DNA of 64,000 nucleotides, taken from the NCBI GenBank assembly GCA_963573305.1, contig OY754330.1:4650001-4714000 (forward strand), in the 5' to 3' direction. A program made the position numbers and the translations under genes. Under the pieces are notes generated by a model. The model saw only the letters and a program-made list of their open reading frames with translations. It had not been told where the DNA came from and did not search any database. This DNA is from Pyrrhosoma nymphula (Eukaryota > Arthropoda > Insecta > Odonata > Coenagrionidae). This document shows, in pieces, positions 1 to 11,720 of the stretch; position 1 is the first letter of the stretch, and each line of letters begins with the position of its first letter.

Positions 1-1388
1 ATACCTATGTTGTAGGCATGTTTGTAGCGAACACATAAGAAAAAGTGTTGTTTGCACGAAATGTAAAAAGTAATGAGCAATTAACAAATATTTTGTTTGG
101 ATTGTCAATTTATTGTCAACTAATCACAATGTACATGCGACGATAAATATTTTGTCTTTTTACGTTGTGAAAACAGAAATAAATAGTCAAAAGAGTCTAC
201 TGGACTCGCTGTTTGACTATGTGTAAAATTAATAAATAAAGTAAAACTTTTGTTTAACAAAAAATAATAAATTTTATGTCAAATGATTCTTTAGTGTACA
301 ATAAATACAAAGTGATGTGAAAATTAATATTTTTCATTGCTAAATAGTTTAAATGAAAAACATAAGTTAAAAGAGTCCAACAGACTCACCTTGTCCGATT
401 ACGTCAGAAAAATATGTTGTCCGTATTAGGGTTAAGTAAGGACTTAAATATCGGCGAGTAGATAGAGAAAAAAAGTACATCTCATAAGATATTTTAGACA
501 TGAGTGAAAGTTATGTAATTTATTAGCAATAATTTCCAATTATGGAGACGATATTGCCTATTTCTTTCATTTCAGCCTATTAAAAGGAGGGGGTAGCGAT
601 TTTTACAGCTCTCAATTCTTTATGATTACACTATATTTACACTCTACATACCAGCGCAGAATTTGTAATACTGGAAAGTGTTTAGGTATATTCTTGATCA
701 ATTCTTTGCTGAGAAAACATTGCTCCGTTCTATTTTAATTTATGAATAAAAGGTTACCGTCCGTAAATCATCTAGCGAGGTATATTTCATCAACCTACTA
801 AAATTCCATACATTTACTCATACTGCTGCTACATAATCACTGCTGTTACATCCTGAAACGCATTTTTAATATCTGTATGTAATAAACTGGCTTTTATGTG
901 CGGATATTTAAAAAGTAACGCTATTGATTTGATTCATTTGCAGTTGATTTGTGCATCTGGAGGAAGTTTTATTCTGGTGGTATTAAATGGTAAAGAATTT
1001 AATCTGCTTTTTCTATGAATTTGAAGCATAAATTTTATGGAGACAATCATTTATCATAAATAATCACCGTCATGGGAAAAGCTAAAAAACTGGAATACCG
1101 TACCATTTTAATTTGTACCAATCAAAATATATCTTAAAAAGTGAATATTCTCATAATTTTCATCTTTAATAAAAAATAATTCTTTCTTCACAAATTTCGT
1201 TCACTGGTGAGACACGAAAGAGACTATGACGTGTAAAGCCACAAATGGACCTACTGCCCGTGGATCTCCGGAGATCAGCATCTTCAGCAAAGATACTTGT
1301 ATCATATCATTTAGCAATCAACTCGGATTTAAGAGGGATCCCGTAGTGATTAATAGCAGTAAAGTTGGTACGTATCTGGTTGATACGT
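1..1388. other. A+T-rich stretch, no gene seen
   Basis: No coding region, RNA gene or recognisable repeat is visible. Two short hairpins of the form GAGTC, 5-nt loop, GACTC lie at 193-207 and 373-387, exactly 180 bp apart with loosely similar flanks. This may be chance or the trace of an old duplication. Confidence 0.6.
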
Positions 1389-2027
1389 AAAGCTTACGTA
1401 TCTGGGTAGTATTTTGGAGGAGAATGGGTTTAGTGGTAAGGAAATCAGATGCAGATTTGCGCTCGCTAAAGAAGCATTTTCGAAGAGAAGGGAATTGATG
1501 AGGGGAGGTCTGAGAAGAGACGTAAAGAAGAGGCTTGTGAAAACTTTAATATGGATCGTGGCGCTATATGGGTCGGAAAATTGGTCATTGCGAAGGGAGG
1601 ATGTGCGTAGACTTGAGGCGTTCGAGATGTGGGTTTGGAGAAGGATGGAGAAGGTGAGTTGGATGGCGAGAAAGACGAACGAGGAGGTATTGGATATGGT
1701 TGGAGAGAAGAGGAAGCTTGTGGCAGAGGTGCGGAGAAGGCAGAAGAGATGGATGGAGGAGGTTTTGAGAAGGGAGGACATGTTGAAGAGAGTGATAGAG
1801 GGGAGAACACTGGGGAAGCGTGGAAGAGGAAGGAAGAGGATAGGAATTCTGGACGAAATAAGAGGAGGTAGAAGGTATGAAGAATTGAAGAGGGATCGAA
1901 TAACGGGCCATCCTTAGGAGGGAAAGCAAGACAATGTCTATGAGGTTGGGATGCAGAATGGGGACTGTCCAAGAACCTATCAATCAGCTGGTAGAATATT
2001 TGAATGAAATGAAATGAACTTCTCTTC
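1389..2027 (+). mobile_element. LINE (non-LTR retrotransposon) 3' fragment, reverse transcriptase C-terminal region
   Basis: This is the C-terminal part of a LINE polyprotein, the stretch after the reverse-transcriptase palm. The frame enters at about 1396 with TYLGSI and stays open to the stop at 1915-1917. In order it shows a KEIRCRFALAKEAF-type helix, the block around LYGSENWSL, the RRLEAFEMWVWRRME block, TNEEVLDMVGEKR, and a basic GRGRKR tract. This order is typical of RTE-like endonuclease/reverse-transcriptase proteins that are common in arthropods. After the stop, another frame still resembles the usual tail (PRTYQSA) and the sequence ends in GAATGAAATGAAATGA, which looks like a short-unit LINE 3' tail. 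Endonuclease and catalytic RT parts are missing, so the copy is 5'-truncated and dead. The final GHP* and frame change show decay. The exact clade cannot be fixed by eye. Confidence 0.85.
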
Positions 2028-4904
2028 CAATCTAAACTCATTATACTCCTCTGACTCCTCTTCGGTCTTCATTACGCTTTTGTTTGAACTATTTATTCCT
2101 GCTAGAGCCTCCATCTAGGGTTTATGTCTTATGTTTAACTTCCCATTCCCTATACTGCTAATTTTACTCTGGCCAACAGCCACTGTAGGTGATACCCAAA
2201 ATTGAAATTCTTTGAGGTCAAGGAATAAGTTGGTAATATCGAGGAGGCTAGTCATGGAAAAATCTGGTAGTTAAGCATCATAAACCTGAATGGTAACATG
2301 TGTATTATATATCATACAATATGCAGTGAATTATCACAAGCAAAAAGATGTGAAAGAAGGTATATCGCATTTTATTTGCTTTGATTTTATAAAAATGGAG
2401 ATAATGCTCCTGACTAAATAAATCTTAATTACGAGGCATAGGCCTGGATATACAACTCAAGCCACAATGCTTACTAAAACACCGTAAATCATATTACGAG
2501 CGTCCATTTCTACGTCCAGCGTCCGATTTTAAAATGAGGAGCATAAACGAGAAAGAAACGAGCAGAAACAACTTGAGAAGAACTTCAGGGAAGATATTTA
2601 AAACCTGGCCAGGAATTCATTCACCAGTCTCCTATAAAGCAACTCAAATGAGATTTGGAACACGAACGGTAGGATCTGAAGGATTAAGAACTTGTTTTCA
2701 TTCTCGAGGGAAAACGAACGGAAATACTTCTTTTTTTTAAATCTGGACTTTTGGAAAATTTTTAAAATTCGATTTTGTTTGTTGACTGATCCATTGTAGT
2801 ATCATCCCCAATATGTATTGTTTGCTTCACATCCTCTTTTCCATCCATATTTCTCGTTTCCCTCTCCATCCAATGTGTGTATATATACACGAATGAGATC
2901 ACCGTCCAACCCCCACCTCCGTAGTTTGGGGAGGCCGGAGCCGAAGTCTTTGTGGGTGTGGAAATAACACCGTCGAAATTGGCGAAGGATCCAATCGCAA
3001 TTTATGGAAATTGGAAAAGTATCCAATCGCAACTGGATATTTTGCCAGGCGAGCAGGTGTTAGCAAGGGGTGAGGGAAAGACAGGGCGTGCGTTGCCTGG
3101 GTGATGGGCGAGGGGTTTTTGGAGGGATTTAAGGGGAAGGGGGGGAAAGGGGTTGGTCATGGGTTACCATGACCGCCAGTTGACGGGAGAGACTCCAAGA
3201 GAGGATTTTGAGGACGGGGACCGAATCAAATCGAGCTCTTAACTTTTTCATGGTCTATACTTTGATTTAGAACATACGCTACTGCATTTGACGAGTCGCA
3301 TATTTCATTTCAGGCCATCAAATGCACAACTGCCCTGCCCTTAGTCAAGTTAACTAACAAAGTGCACTGAAAAATTAAATCAGAAGGATGCGTTCCCCAA
3401 AGGGTGAAGCAGCATTGTGAGGAAGTGAGAATATTGATTTTGTGAATTCTCAACTGGGCGCGAAATTTAAAATGAAAACTCGATCATCGCAAGACCCGAT
3501 TTCTTATTTCGATATATCATATCTTTCAATCCACTTTGCTACTCAGCTTATTTACTTGCCACTGCAGCCTTAAACAGAGAGGTAACTGAGATAACTTTTG
3601 ATCGTATACCATGACCATGAACTAAGATTTCTCTGTCGGAAAAGTTAATTCATTCATGAAGTAAAATACATACATTGTGGTATGTATGAGGGATCTGGTG
3701 TGGTCGCGGACTGAGGAAAGGGAGGGAAATAAGCGGCAGAGGCGATCGAAAAAATATCGGCATTACTTTCTCATGATGCGGGTGAAACGAAATATTTCAC
3801 CAAAAAAAAAACGAAATTAACGATTTTCCCAATTACGATTGCTTTTACTGGAGTAATGGCACAGGCATATGGTAAACTATACTTGGTGTCATAAGATTTT
3901 ATAATTGTTAAATCATGAAATGATTATGAAAGACCGTCGATATTTTCCCGAGAAATAATAATTACCAGGAGCAAGTGTCCTGGCAAAGGTTAGGCCTTTA
4001 AATGCGTTTTGGGAAGTTTCTCGTCAAGTTCAGAGTAGCTGAGGTAACTGGGATTAAGTAGGTGCTTCCTGATATGTTTTTACCAATTAATTTTCGCAAT
4101 CTTATGATAAATAGGCAACGAAAAGTGACGTTAGTAAATACCTTAGTCGAAACGCCTAAAAGTTTGAGATGGAATCTCAAGGCAAGGGTTTAAGAGATTC
4201 CATGTGCAGCCAATGAACTAAAATTATAATTTTTGTACGTCTAAAAGTTTTTTTTAAGAACTCTAAGCTGTTGCTAATTTTGAATTATAAGGCCTCAGAG
4301 ACTTTCTATGGCCTAAGATATTTATTAAAAATGCAGAAAATAAAATGTTATATCAAAAGAAAATCCATCATTTTGGCCACCAGATTGGCCACAAATCCAC
4401 GGCGCGGATGGTATTTAACAAAAATGAAGCAAGACTCAATCTATCTCAAATGTCAAATGATTGCCTTAAATCAAGGCCCAACTCAAGTCCAAATTATTGC
4501 CATATATAAGAATCTATTTCCCAAAATTATACTGCTTTCCCAATGATTTCTGTTAAATGTTTAAAAAAAGGCACTTAAAGCAATTAATTACTTCAACAAC
4601 ATTTTTGATGGCTCTGAAAATACATTAAAGAATTTTCAAAGCATCTGTTTTTGTCATTAGAGTCTCAGTATTCAACTTTAGTGCTTTAATTGTAAGATAG
4701 ATATAAATTTGTCCACCATTTACTAGATCCTGTGTAAGTTTTTTAAATCCCTACAGTTCTCATTTCCAGCATCCTCCTAACTCTTCCTTCTTTCTGCCCG
4801 ATTACCAATTCGTTAAATTCTCATTATGTCCATAATGTTTCATCAAAATGTGCCCAACAGCGTCTAGTTTCCTAAAGTGGTGGAAAATAGCGTCGAGAAA
4901 AGAA
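2028..4904. other. Anonymous DNA, no gene seen
   Basis: No family-like protein segment was found on either strand. Apart from the short tandem repeat at 2975-3036 and a G-rich patch near 3110-3150, I see only A+T-rich sequence. Confidence 0.5.
2975..3036. repeat. Short imperfect tandem duplication, about 32-bp unit
   Basis: The segment GAAATTGGCGAAGGATCC followed by AATCGCAA at 2975-3000 is repeated with few changes at 3007-3032 (GAAATTGGAAAAGTATCC then AATCGCAA). Two units only. No function is suggested. Confidence 0.75.
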
Positions 4905-4985
4905 AACACCTGGAAAAGGAATTGATGCACGGACCTTCATCTTGCCGGGACAAAGCGCAGATCGCTACGCTACCCAGGCTTCCTC
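4905..4985 (-). repeat. tRNA-derived SINE head (minus strand)
   Basis: Read on the minus strand, this has a box-A-like TAGCGTAGCGATCTG, then GCGCTTTG and CCGGCAAGATGAAGG, then a decayed box-B region (GTCCGTGCATCAATTCC). It aligns along its length with the plus-strand copy at 5030-5108, so both belong to one SINE family. The T-loop no longer matches GGTTCGANNCC well, so this is not a working tRNA. Confidence 0.6.
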
Positions 4986-5029
4986 ATTTTCGTGGTAAAT
5001 TCAAGGTAGCTAGGATTCAAAGTAACTAA

Positions 5030-5108
5030 AGTGTAGCGTAGTGATTACAGCGCATTGGCACTGCAAGATAATAGAATATGTGTTTCGATTCCCGGTCGAG
5101 GTGATTTT
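5030..5108 (+). repeat. tRNA-derived SINE head (plus strand)
   Basis: Contains a box-A-like TAGCGTAGTGATTA, an AGCGCATTGGCACTGCAAG middle and a good box B (GTTTCGATTCCCGG), spaced as in a tRNA with an irregular middle, followed by a T-run. It is the same family as the inverted copy about 50 bp upstream. It is a tRNA-like Pol III promoter relic rather than a tRNA gene, because no acceptor stem closes. Confidence 0.65.
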
Positions 5109-6464
5109 TTTAAAGAAGCAATTTCTAAGAAAGTCATCGCCGTAATTTGGAGAGTATGGTGAACGTCATGCCGAGAGTCGTAATTAATCCTTCTCCCTCC
5201 ACCCCAAACCTCTTATCCCTCTTCTTTCTCCTTCTCCCTCAACCCCTTATTTCATCTTCCGTTTTAATTTGAAAAACCTTAACCTCAAACTCGATAGAGA
5301 GCTGCATTAATAACTTTCAATCCGTATTTGTCTTGATTCAAAATCGTCAAACTCTTCTTCAATGCATCATGTTTCGCTTTTATGAGCTCAGAGTTGAAAT
5401 GGATGGTTTCTTCACGGAATTCTTGATTCGCCATAGTCCGGGGTCTGAAGAGTCCCCTAGTTTTCAGGATTCATTTTCATTTAAGAACTGTCCATAATTT
5501 CAAGGGTTTTTTTAAAATGAGTAAGTATTCCGTGGCTTTACTCAATAGTGTTCAATTCTTGTCACCATCCTTTGAGAGGCCGCCCCACTGGGGTCAAACA
5601 CCTGTTGTAGCGGCCTCACTGAGGTACAGACGCTGCGTGGACTACCATTCGTCTGTCTTCTAACTTTCGACCTATCTTTCGGCCCTATAGGAGCATTTCA
5701 GTTCAGCTCTAGGGGTCATCGGAGCACGCAAGACCTTCCACCACGACAAGGTTGTAGCCCAAGGGAAGAGACGGACATCATATACTTTCATTAAAATAGA
5801 AATTCCAAAATATCACCCACCACTAGGAGCTACTGATGCAGTATTAAATTCCTAATCTCTGTTCCCAAGGCTCATACATTAAGACAAATATAATTTTGGA
5901 GTCATTTCTGCCAGTCCGATGGCACATTATGCATAATTTTCAAAGCCATAGACAACCGGGAATAATTCATTTTAAAAGGAGAAACTCATCGCAGATGCAC
6001 GCTAAAGGCCCATGGAACAGAAGTCTTCACACAGTGATCTACAATAACAAATAGATCCCAGAAGACTGGCACTTTTTTTCAACACTGTGACATCCGTATG
6101 TGTCGTATGACACTAGAGATCAAGTCGCAGCCGTGGAGTAAGTGTCCCAGCATACTTCGGCGTCTCACTTCGAACACTTTCGCTTCTTACGCCGTCTCGC
6201 AGCCACATTTGAGGTGCGTCAATTCATGTAGCACATCCCTCCGGCAGGAAAGGAAAAAAGCAAGCAGCCGGTTTTATATTCACCCTCTCTTGCCCAATTC
6301 GTCCTTTCTCGCGACTTCTTGAAAGTGTCCGCCCTCCGTGGATCTGACCTCCGCCTCCATTTCTCAACTCCTTGGCGGGGTTGGAGCATCGCCGACAGAT
6401 AAACACGAAGACGACGCTGTTTCGCGGAGTTTGGTAATGTCAAATGTAGTGTCAAATGAGTAAT
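5109..6464. other. Anonymous DNA, no gene seen
   Basis: A pyrimidine-rich patch lies at 5190-5270 and a less A+T-rich patch at 5570-5780. I recognise no protein segment. The open frames around 6100-6400 have no family resemblance. Confidence 0.45.
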
Positions 6465-6640
6465 GTCTAAATGTAATTGATTGAGGCATAGATCGAGGAA
6501 AGGAAGGATATTATTCTTTTCTGTTTCCACGGTGAATTGTATAGAAGGGAAGAGGCTGTTTAGATTGTCCAAAAAATCTTCTATTTTATATTTGTTGGTG
6601 TCAAACACGGCACTCCCCCTAAACAACTTACTTGTGTGTG
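6465..6640 (-). pseudogene. Penelope-like element reverse transcriptase fragment
   Basis: On the minus strand a short frame reads KIEDFLDNLNSLFPSIQF, then TVETEKNNILPFLD. This matches the well-known block just after the catalytic motif of Penelope-like reverse transcriptases (FLxxLNSLHPxIxFTxExExxxxLPFLD). The preceding VDD catalytic motif and the following RKPTHT-type block are missing: after LPFLDLCLN the frame runs into unrelated sequence. This is therefore a scrap of about 40 recognisable codons. A GCGAAACAGCGTCG string further along on the same strand (about 6405-6425) resembles the 3' half of a PLE hammerhead, but it is too weak to call. Other PLE remnants occur at 30.9, 40.1, 49.6 and 51.5 kb. 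Confidence 0.65.
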
Positions 6641-8690
6641 TGTCCTACTTGTGAGTTTCTTGAACAGGGCTCAAGGGTCCAGCCAGAAAAACACAAGCGG
6701 GTTTATTGCTGTATAGCAGTCTGGAATTTTACGTTGATAGTCAGACACGGCTTTCACCACACACTGTATTTTAATATAATTTTTGTAAATAATTAATGAA
6801 GCTATTCTATCAATTTCTCTCTCCTTTCTGCAGACGTATCAATAACATCCAGTTGCTTAGCGGTCTCAGTCCCTATTTTCTCCCGACTACTTCAATTAAC
6901 TGGGTCCCATAATATAACTGTCAATTAAATATTATATCTTTTGGGAATAAACCTTTAATTTAATAAATAGGAAGATTTTAATCTATTAATAAATGACGCT
7001 TTCCACTTCCTTTATGAACTCACGCAACCATTTGAGTTAATAGGTTGTAATAACGGTGCTTGAGTTCAAATATTCCACTGTAAGATTTTTCTCCTTGTGG
7101 TGTAGCTTGTGGGGAAATATACTGCAATTTGATTCGATTTTTTTCAATTCAAAAGTACTTTTAATTCTAATGGTCTTTCTGTATTCTATTGGACTTTTCT
7201 AAAAATCATGCCTCGTCCTGGAGCCCAAACGGCTTTCGGCGCTGTTATACAAGACTCCATGTAAGGCCACCAAGTTATTAACAAGTCACGAACTATAGTT
7301 TCTTCCTCTGCATATGAGAAAAAAATTTATTTGCTGATTACCAAAAAGAGCACAAAGGCCTTTTAAATTGGAATCTCAAGAAAAAGGAAACATTTTCAGC
7401 CAGAATTAAACACCCACTTAGCGTAGGTGCATGCATGGGGAACGCATAATAAATCACCCAGCAGAGAAACTAACAATATTAGTGATAGCACAAGCAAGTG
7501 TCGATGGTCTAATAAAGAGCGATTTTCCTCATTTTCAAGTGCTACAGCTCCTGAGGTAGAATATCCCCGTAGCGACCAGTAACTATACTACAGAAGCTAG
7601 TGTTGCGTAACCAGAGTTGAACATTTCCCTGTTAATATACGTCCTGAAAACATCTGAGGAGAGTAACAATTTAGACCAAAGGTTCTCTGAATTTGAGGGA
7701 GCTGAAAATGCAATTTGCGTAAATTTAAATTTAATTTTCGCATTTTATAAAAAGGAACCCCTGTAACCTGACCATTTGATAGAAGCATAGGGCCAATATA
7801 TTTATCCTTATTAGATCCGATGAGTTAAAATCTGTATGGATTGTTCATTTGCATTTTAAGGTTCACCTTGTATACATAGAGAGAAATCCAAGTGCAGGAC
7901 TCAATCCGTCTGGCAGGGGGTAGGGACGGTCAACGTGGAGATGCTGCGGGATCTAAATGCAGCTGTTGAATCGATGCTTACTCATGATGGTAGGGTTCAA
8001 GAATGGTGTTATCTTTTGACACGACGCTAAGTTACATGGGAGTTAACTTCTAACTAAAGCGAAAATGAACCCGGAAGGGGCAAAAAAAAAGGAATGGCCA
8101 CAGTCATACGTATGTACATTTCATTTTCACTATCCTTAAGGAATTTTGGAATAAAGATACTCATTCGGTCTGAACGAAGAATATTGATTCATACTCTCAG
8201 TTGAAATTGACTGGTACCTCTTCATACTTGAAATGAAACAATCAAACTTGATGATTCCGCGGAGATACATTTTAATTAGCGGTCCGGGTTTAGACCGAAA
8301 TACGACGTTCTACGCCATAACCTGGGTCGAGATTTAAAATAAAACTACGGAATCACCAAGTTTAAGTGTTTAATTTCAAGTCACAACGAATGCTATTCTG
8401 TGATCACCTCAGCCAAGGCCAGAAAAATATAAGGAAAATAAATTATTTATGCTCATGAATAATATCGTAATTCAAGGTCTTGCAAACATAGATACCTATG
8501 CAATGTTTTATATCATATATATCTATAAGATGCACATCTCACATGCATTTTCAATGATACATCAGTGTATTCTCAAGTTATAAATGAGGCTAATCAGGAA
8601 AACACGACAGCAGAGGAAATAGAAAAAGATTCGAAGGAGAAACGCGATGACTTTTCGACAAGCATTGGAAATTCAATTAATCCACTCAAC
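6641..8690. other. Anonymous A+T-rich DNA, no gene seen
   Basis: No coding segment, SINE head or inverted repeat that I could support. Confidence 0.5.
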
Positions 8691-8932
8691 ATATAACTAC
8701 ATTTTTTTAAACTTTACATTGAATAGATAGCACTGGTGTGCAACCAGTTTGTTGGGAATTTTGCATTTCGCATTAAGAACTGTTTTCGCTGCCGTACTCT
8801 AAGAACGATGCTTTCCTTTTGCTGATCTTTAAGATTACCTTTCTCCATCTCCTTGCTTCACTTAATAATGTTGTACTTTGTATGTAATGACTGGAAGAAA
8901 TTAAATTATTATTATTATTAATTATTATTAAA
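8690..8932 (+). repeat. Probable retroelement 3' end with (ATT)n tail
   Basis: The sequence ends in GGAAGAAATTAAATTATT followed by repeated ATT/TTATT units at about 8905-8932. A short 3'-terminal microsatellite of this kind is common for LINE 3' ends, and the preceding ~200 bp (TTGTACTTTGTATGTAATGAC) looks like a LINE 3' UTR. No coding part is preserved, so the family is unknown and a simple microsatellite is possible. Confidence 0.35.
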
Positions 8933-8940
8933 TGGACTTC

Positions 8941-10195
8941 AAGTCACTCTAAGCACTTATCAATTCGATTAAACTCTTCTTTTTCCACCATCAGTTAGGT
9001 AATCGGAGGTAAATGGTGATGAAGGACTCATTCCCTCAATTTCATTCTATCTCTCTCATCCCGCTCAAAATGAAGCAGAAGAACAACCAAACTAGGCAAA
9101 AAAATGGAGGAGGGTGAGTTGTAATTCTATTTAATAAACAGAGGGAAAAAGGGTTGGTTTGCTTTTGAAACCATTCCTAATGTTGCAATGTGGCCCACGT
9201 GTGCGGGAATTCTAATTTTGGTTGAAATTGTCCGCTTCCATTTCACTTGTTCACTGCAAATCCTTGAGAGGGATGTACAGAGCATCGCCTGTTGCACCAA
9301 AGTAGGTACTGGGGACATATGAATGTCGGTTACGCCGCACAATGGTCGTAAATCGGAAAAAGCTGACAAGAGTCCAAATTTGCTTCTTTAAGATACAAAC
9401 TTGAAACTTCGAAAAAACACTCTACAACGGTTAGTTGCAACTGGAATGGCATATCATTTTACCATGCTCACTACGGATCACCCGTCATTTTGATAAAGAG
9501 GCCAAAACAATTTTAAAATAGAATGTTGTGGTATTTATTCCAGATATAAAACCAAATATCCCAAAATACGTCTGTCTTCAGTTTTCTCCGAAAATCTTCA
9601 ATGTTAATTTGATGGCGGAAGATTGTTATGAAACAGAAACGTATTTTCTGTTAATATTGATTTTACTTTGCTATTCTTTGGTTTCGGGGAATACTTTCTA
9701 CATCTTCGTGCTATGGCGAAAAAACGGAAGACGCTGATTGTATTCAAAATTTTACATTTAGTAGTAAATATAAATGGGATTTAGTCGAAGTTTCGTAAAG
9801 GGACTTATACTAGAGCATTATTTAAAGACTTGTAAAGGTTTATCTGAGGTCAACTTTTAAAACCGTTGACGATGCCTAAAAAAATTTTGATTTTTCGATT
9901 CAGCGAGTTGGGAGTCTGGAAGTGGAAATGCCGTGATTCCGCCAGATTGTTCGAGTGGCATGGAGTCTTCGAATTTGCCATTTCAAAGCTGTGCGAGTTG
10001 TCATTAACCTCCACGAGGGCCATGTCGGAGACATCGCGAGGATATTGAATCGAGAGAATTGGAAAACTGTTGGCGTAATCGCGGTTCGCTGGTGTTGGTT
10101 GCGTCCGCAGTAAGCCATTTGAAACGAGAGATCCGATCTCCTCTCTTCACAGAAATCCTTCCCAGAAGTACTGCGCTTACATCACGTGCTTGCGA
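8941..10195. other. Anonymous DNA, no gene seen
   Basis: No family-like protein. The open frames at 9127-9369 and 9528-9737 show no conserved motif. Confidence 0.5.
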
Positions 10196-10201
10196 AGGGA
10201 G

Positions 10202-10392
10202 CTACCACCCCCCACCCCCCCCCCACCCCCACCCACCCCCTCCCGACACGCTATTTCGGGAGGGACGACGTTTGACGTCTTGAGTGATGGCGTTCTCCCG
10301 ACGAGCAGCCTGCCGAGGAAAAAGGGGCGGGGGGGGGGAGGTGGAGGGGGAGGTGGAGGGGACAAACACAATATATATCCCCCCCCTCCCTT
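10202..10392. repeat. C-run then G-run low-complexity island
   Basis: On the plus strand, near-pure C tracts (10205-10246) are followed by near-pure G tracts (10324-10362) and then C again (10378-10392). All proline- or glycine-rich frames here are artefacts of these tracts. G-quadruplex or hairpin formation between the complementary runs is possible. Confidence 0.85.
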
Positions 10393-11600
10393 CTCCTCCT
10401 CGTCCCATTCTCGTTCCTCCTCCTCATTCGCTATTTGTCATCTTAGACGCTGCACGCTTCCGTGCCTTGTGTCCCAGCGACACGGCTTACAACAACAATA
10501 ATGATAATAATGCTTCCATCATCCATCCCACACACACCCTTCCTCCACCCATGTCTCCTCCTCCCCCTACCTCCCATAACTCTCTTCTTTCCCTTTCCCT
10601 CCTTCCTCCCTCGAGAGTCAAGAGCGCTTTTTTGTCAGCATTGAGCGCTTGTTTCATTCACATTCCCCCCCATGGTCACAAGTGAAGCTTAAAGTACCGC
10701 ACTCACGCTGAATAATATCGGGCGGCATGCATGAATTTCCTCGATTCCGAACAATTACTTTTTCACAGAACTTTCTTGCGATTAGATTGGCTGATGCGAA
10801 TCTTGAGATGTGGTGGGTACAACTTAGACTTTTCCCCATTTTTCCTACAGTCCGTATCTCTAAGGGTTGAAGAGCGGGGAGAAAGGGATCACTCTTAGAC
10901 AGGGTACGAAACGCAATTGACTAATTTTTCCGAGTATCGACTCTGAAAATGTAACTCACTGAAAAATCAGAAAAAGTATGTTTTGCTTAAATACTCGATT
11001 TTTCGCGTATTTTAAACGAAGACGGGAAAAGTGCAGTAGGGAGGCAATAAGGTCATTTATTTGAGTATTTGAAGAATGCTCATATATATGCATAGTAGTG
11101 AAACTTGGACGGATCGTGGAACAGAATATGAATAGTTGGCCAGAATGGAAATGAGATGATATTGAAGAATGAATGATGTGTATGAACGGAAGGAATCACC
11201 GCTGAAGAAGTGGAGTTGGAGAGAAATATATATGTATATTGAAATAAAACTCTCAGAAGTACTAGAGACAAACTTATTAGAAGCATTTGAGGCAAAACAG
11301 CCGATGGGAAACAATAATAACAAGAGGGGTAGATTACTGAGGACGACTAAGTATGGAAGATATAAATAAAATAATTATACATGTTTAAATGAAGACGTAA
11401 ATTGGAGTTATATGGGAAATTGGAGTTGAAGTGAATAGCTGCAGAAAACTACGAAGACTTGCGATGGAATGAAACGGTTATCTTCGAGAAGAATGGACTC
11501 ATATTTCGGATTGGATATGGATTCTTTGAATTAATGACTGCTAATGGTGAAGAGATAAATTGCACGACAAGGAGAGACAAAATATGGAATTATGTACAAG
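10393..11600. other. Anonymous DNA, no gene seen
   Basis: A pyrimidine-rich patch at 10380-10610 is followed by ordinary A+T-rich sequence. No RNA or protein feature is recognised. Confidence 0.5.
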
Positions 11601-11607
11601 CGAGGAA

Positions 11608-11690
11608 GGCGTAGACATCCAGTGGGTTAGGCGTTGGGCTACTGACCGGAGGCCACAGTCTCGTATCCAGGTGAGGACTATGGGCACGTC
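11608..11690 (+). repeat. tRNA-derived SINE head
   Basis: GTGGGTTAGGCGTTGGGC resembles a D-arm/box A, followed by CTACTGACCGGAGG and a box-B-like AGTCTCGTATCCAGG, all in tRNA order and spacing. A T-rich stretch (GATTTTTTATTG) follows at 11711. The T-loop has GTCTCGTATCC instead of GTTCGAATCC, consistent with a decayed SINE. Confidence 0.55.
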
Positions 11691-11720
11691 CTGCCGAAAC
11701 CAAGCAGAGTGATTTTTTAT

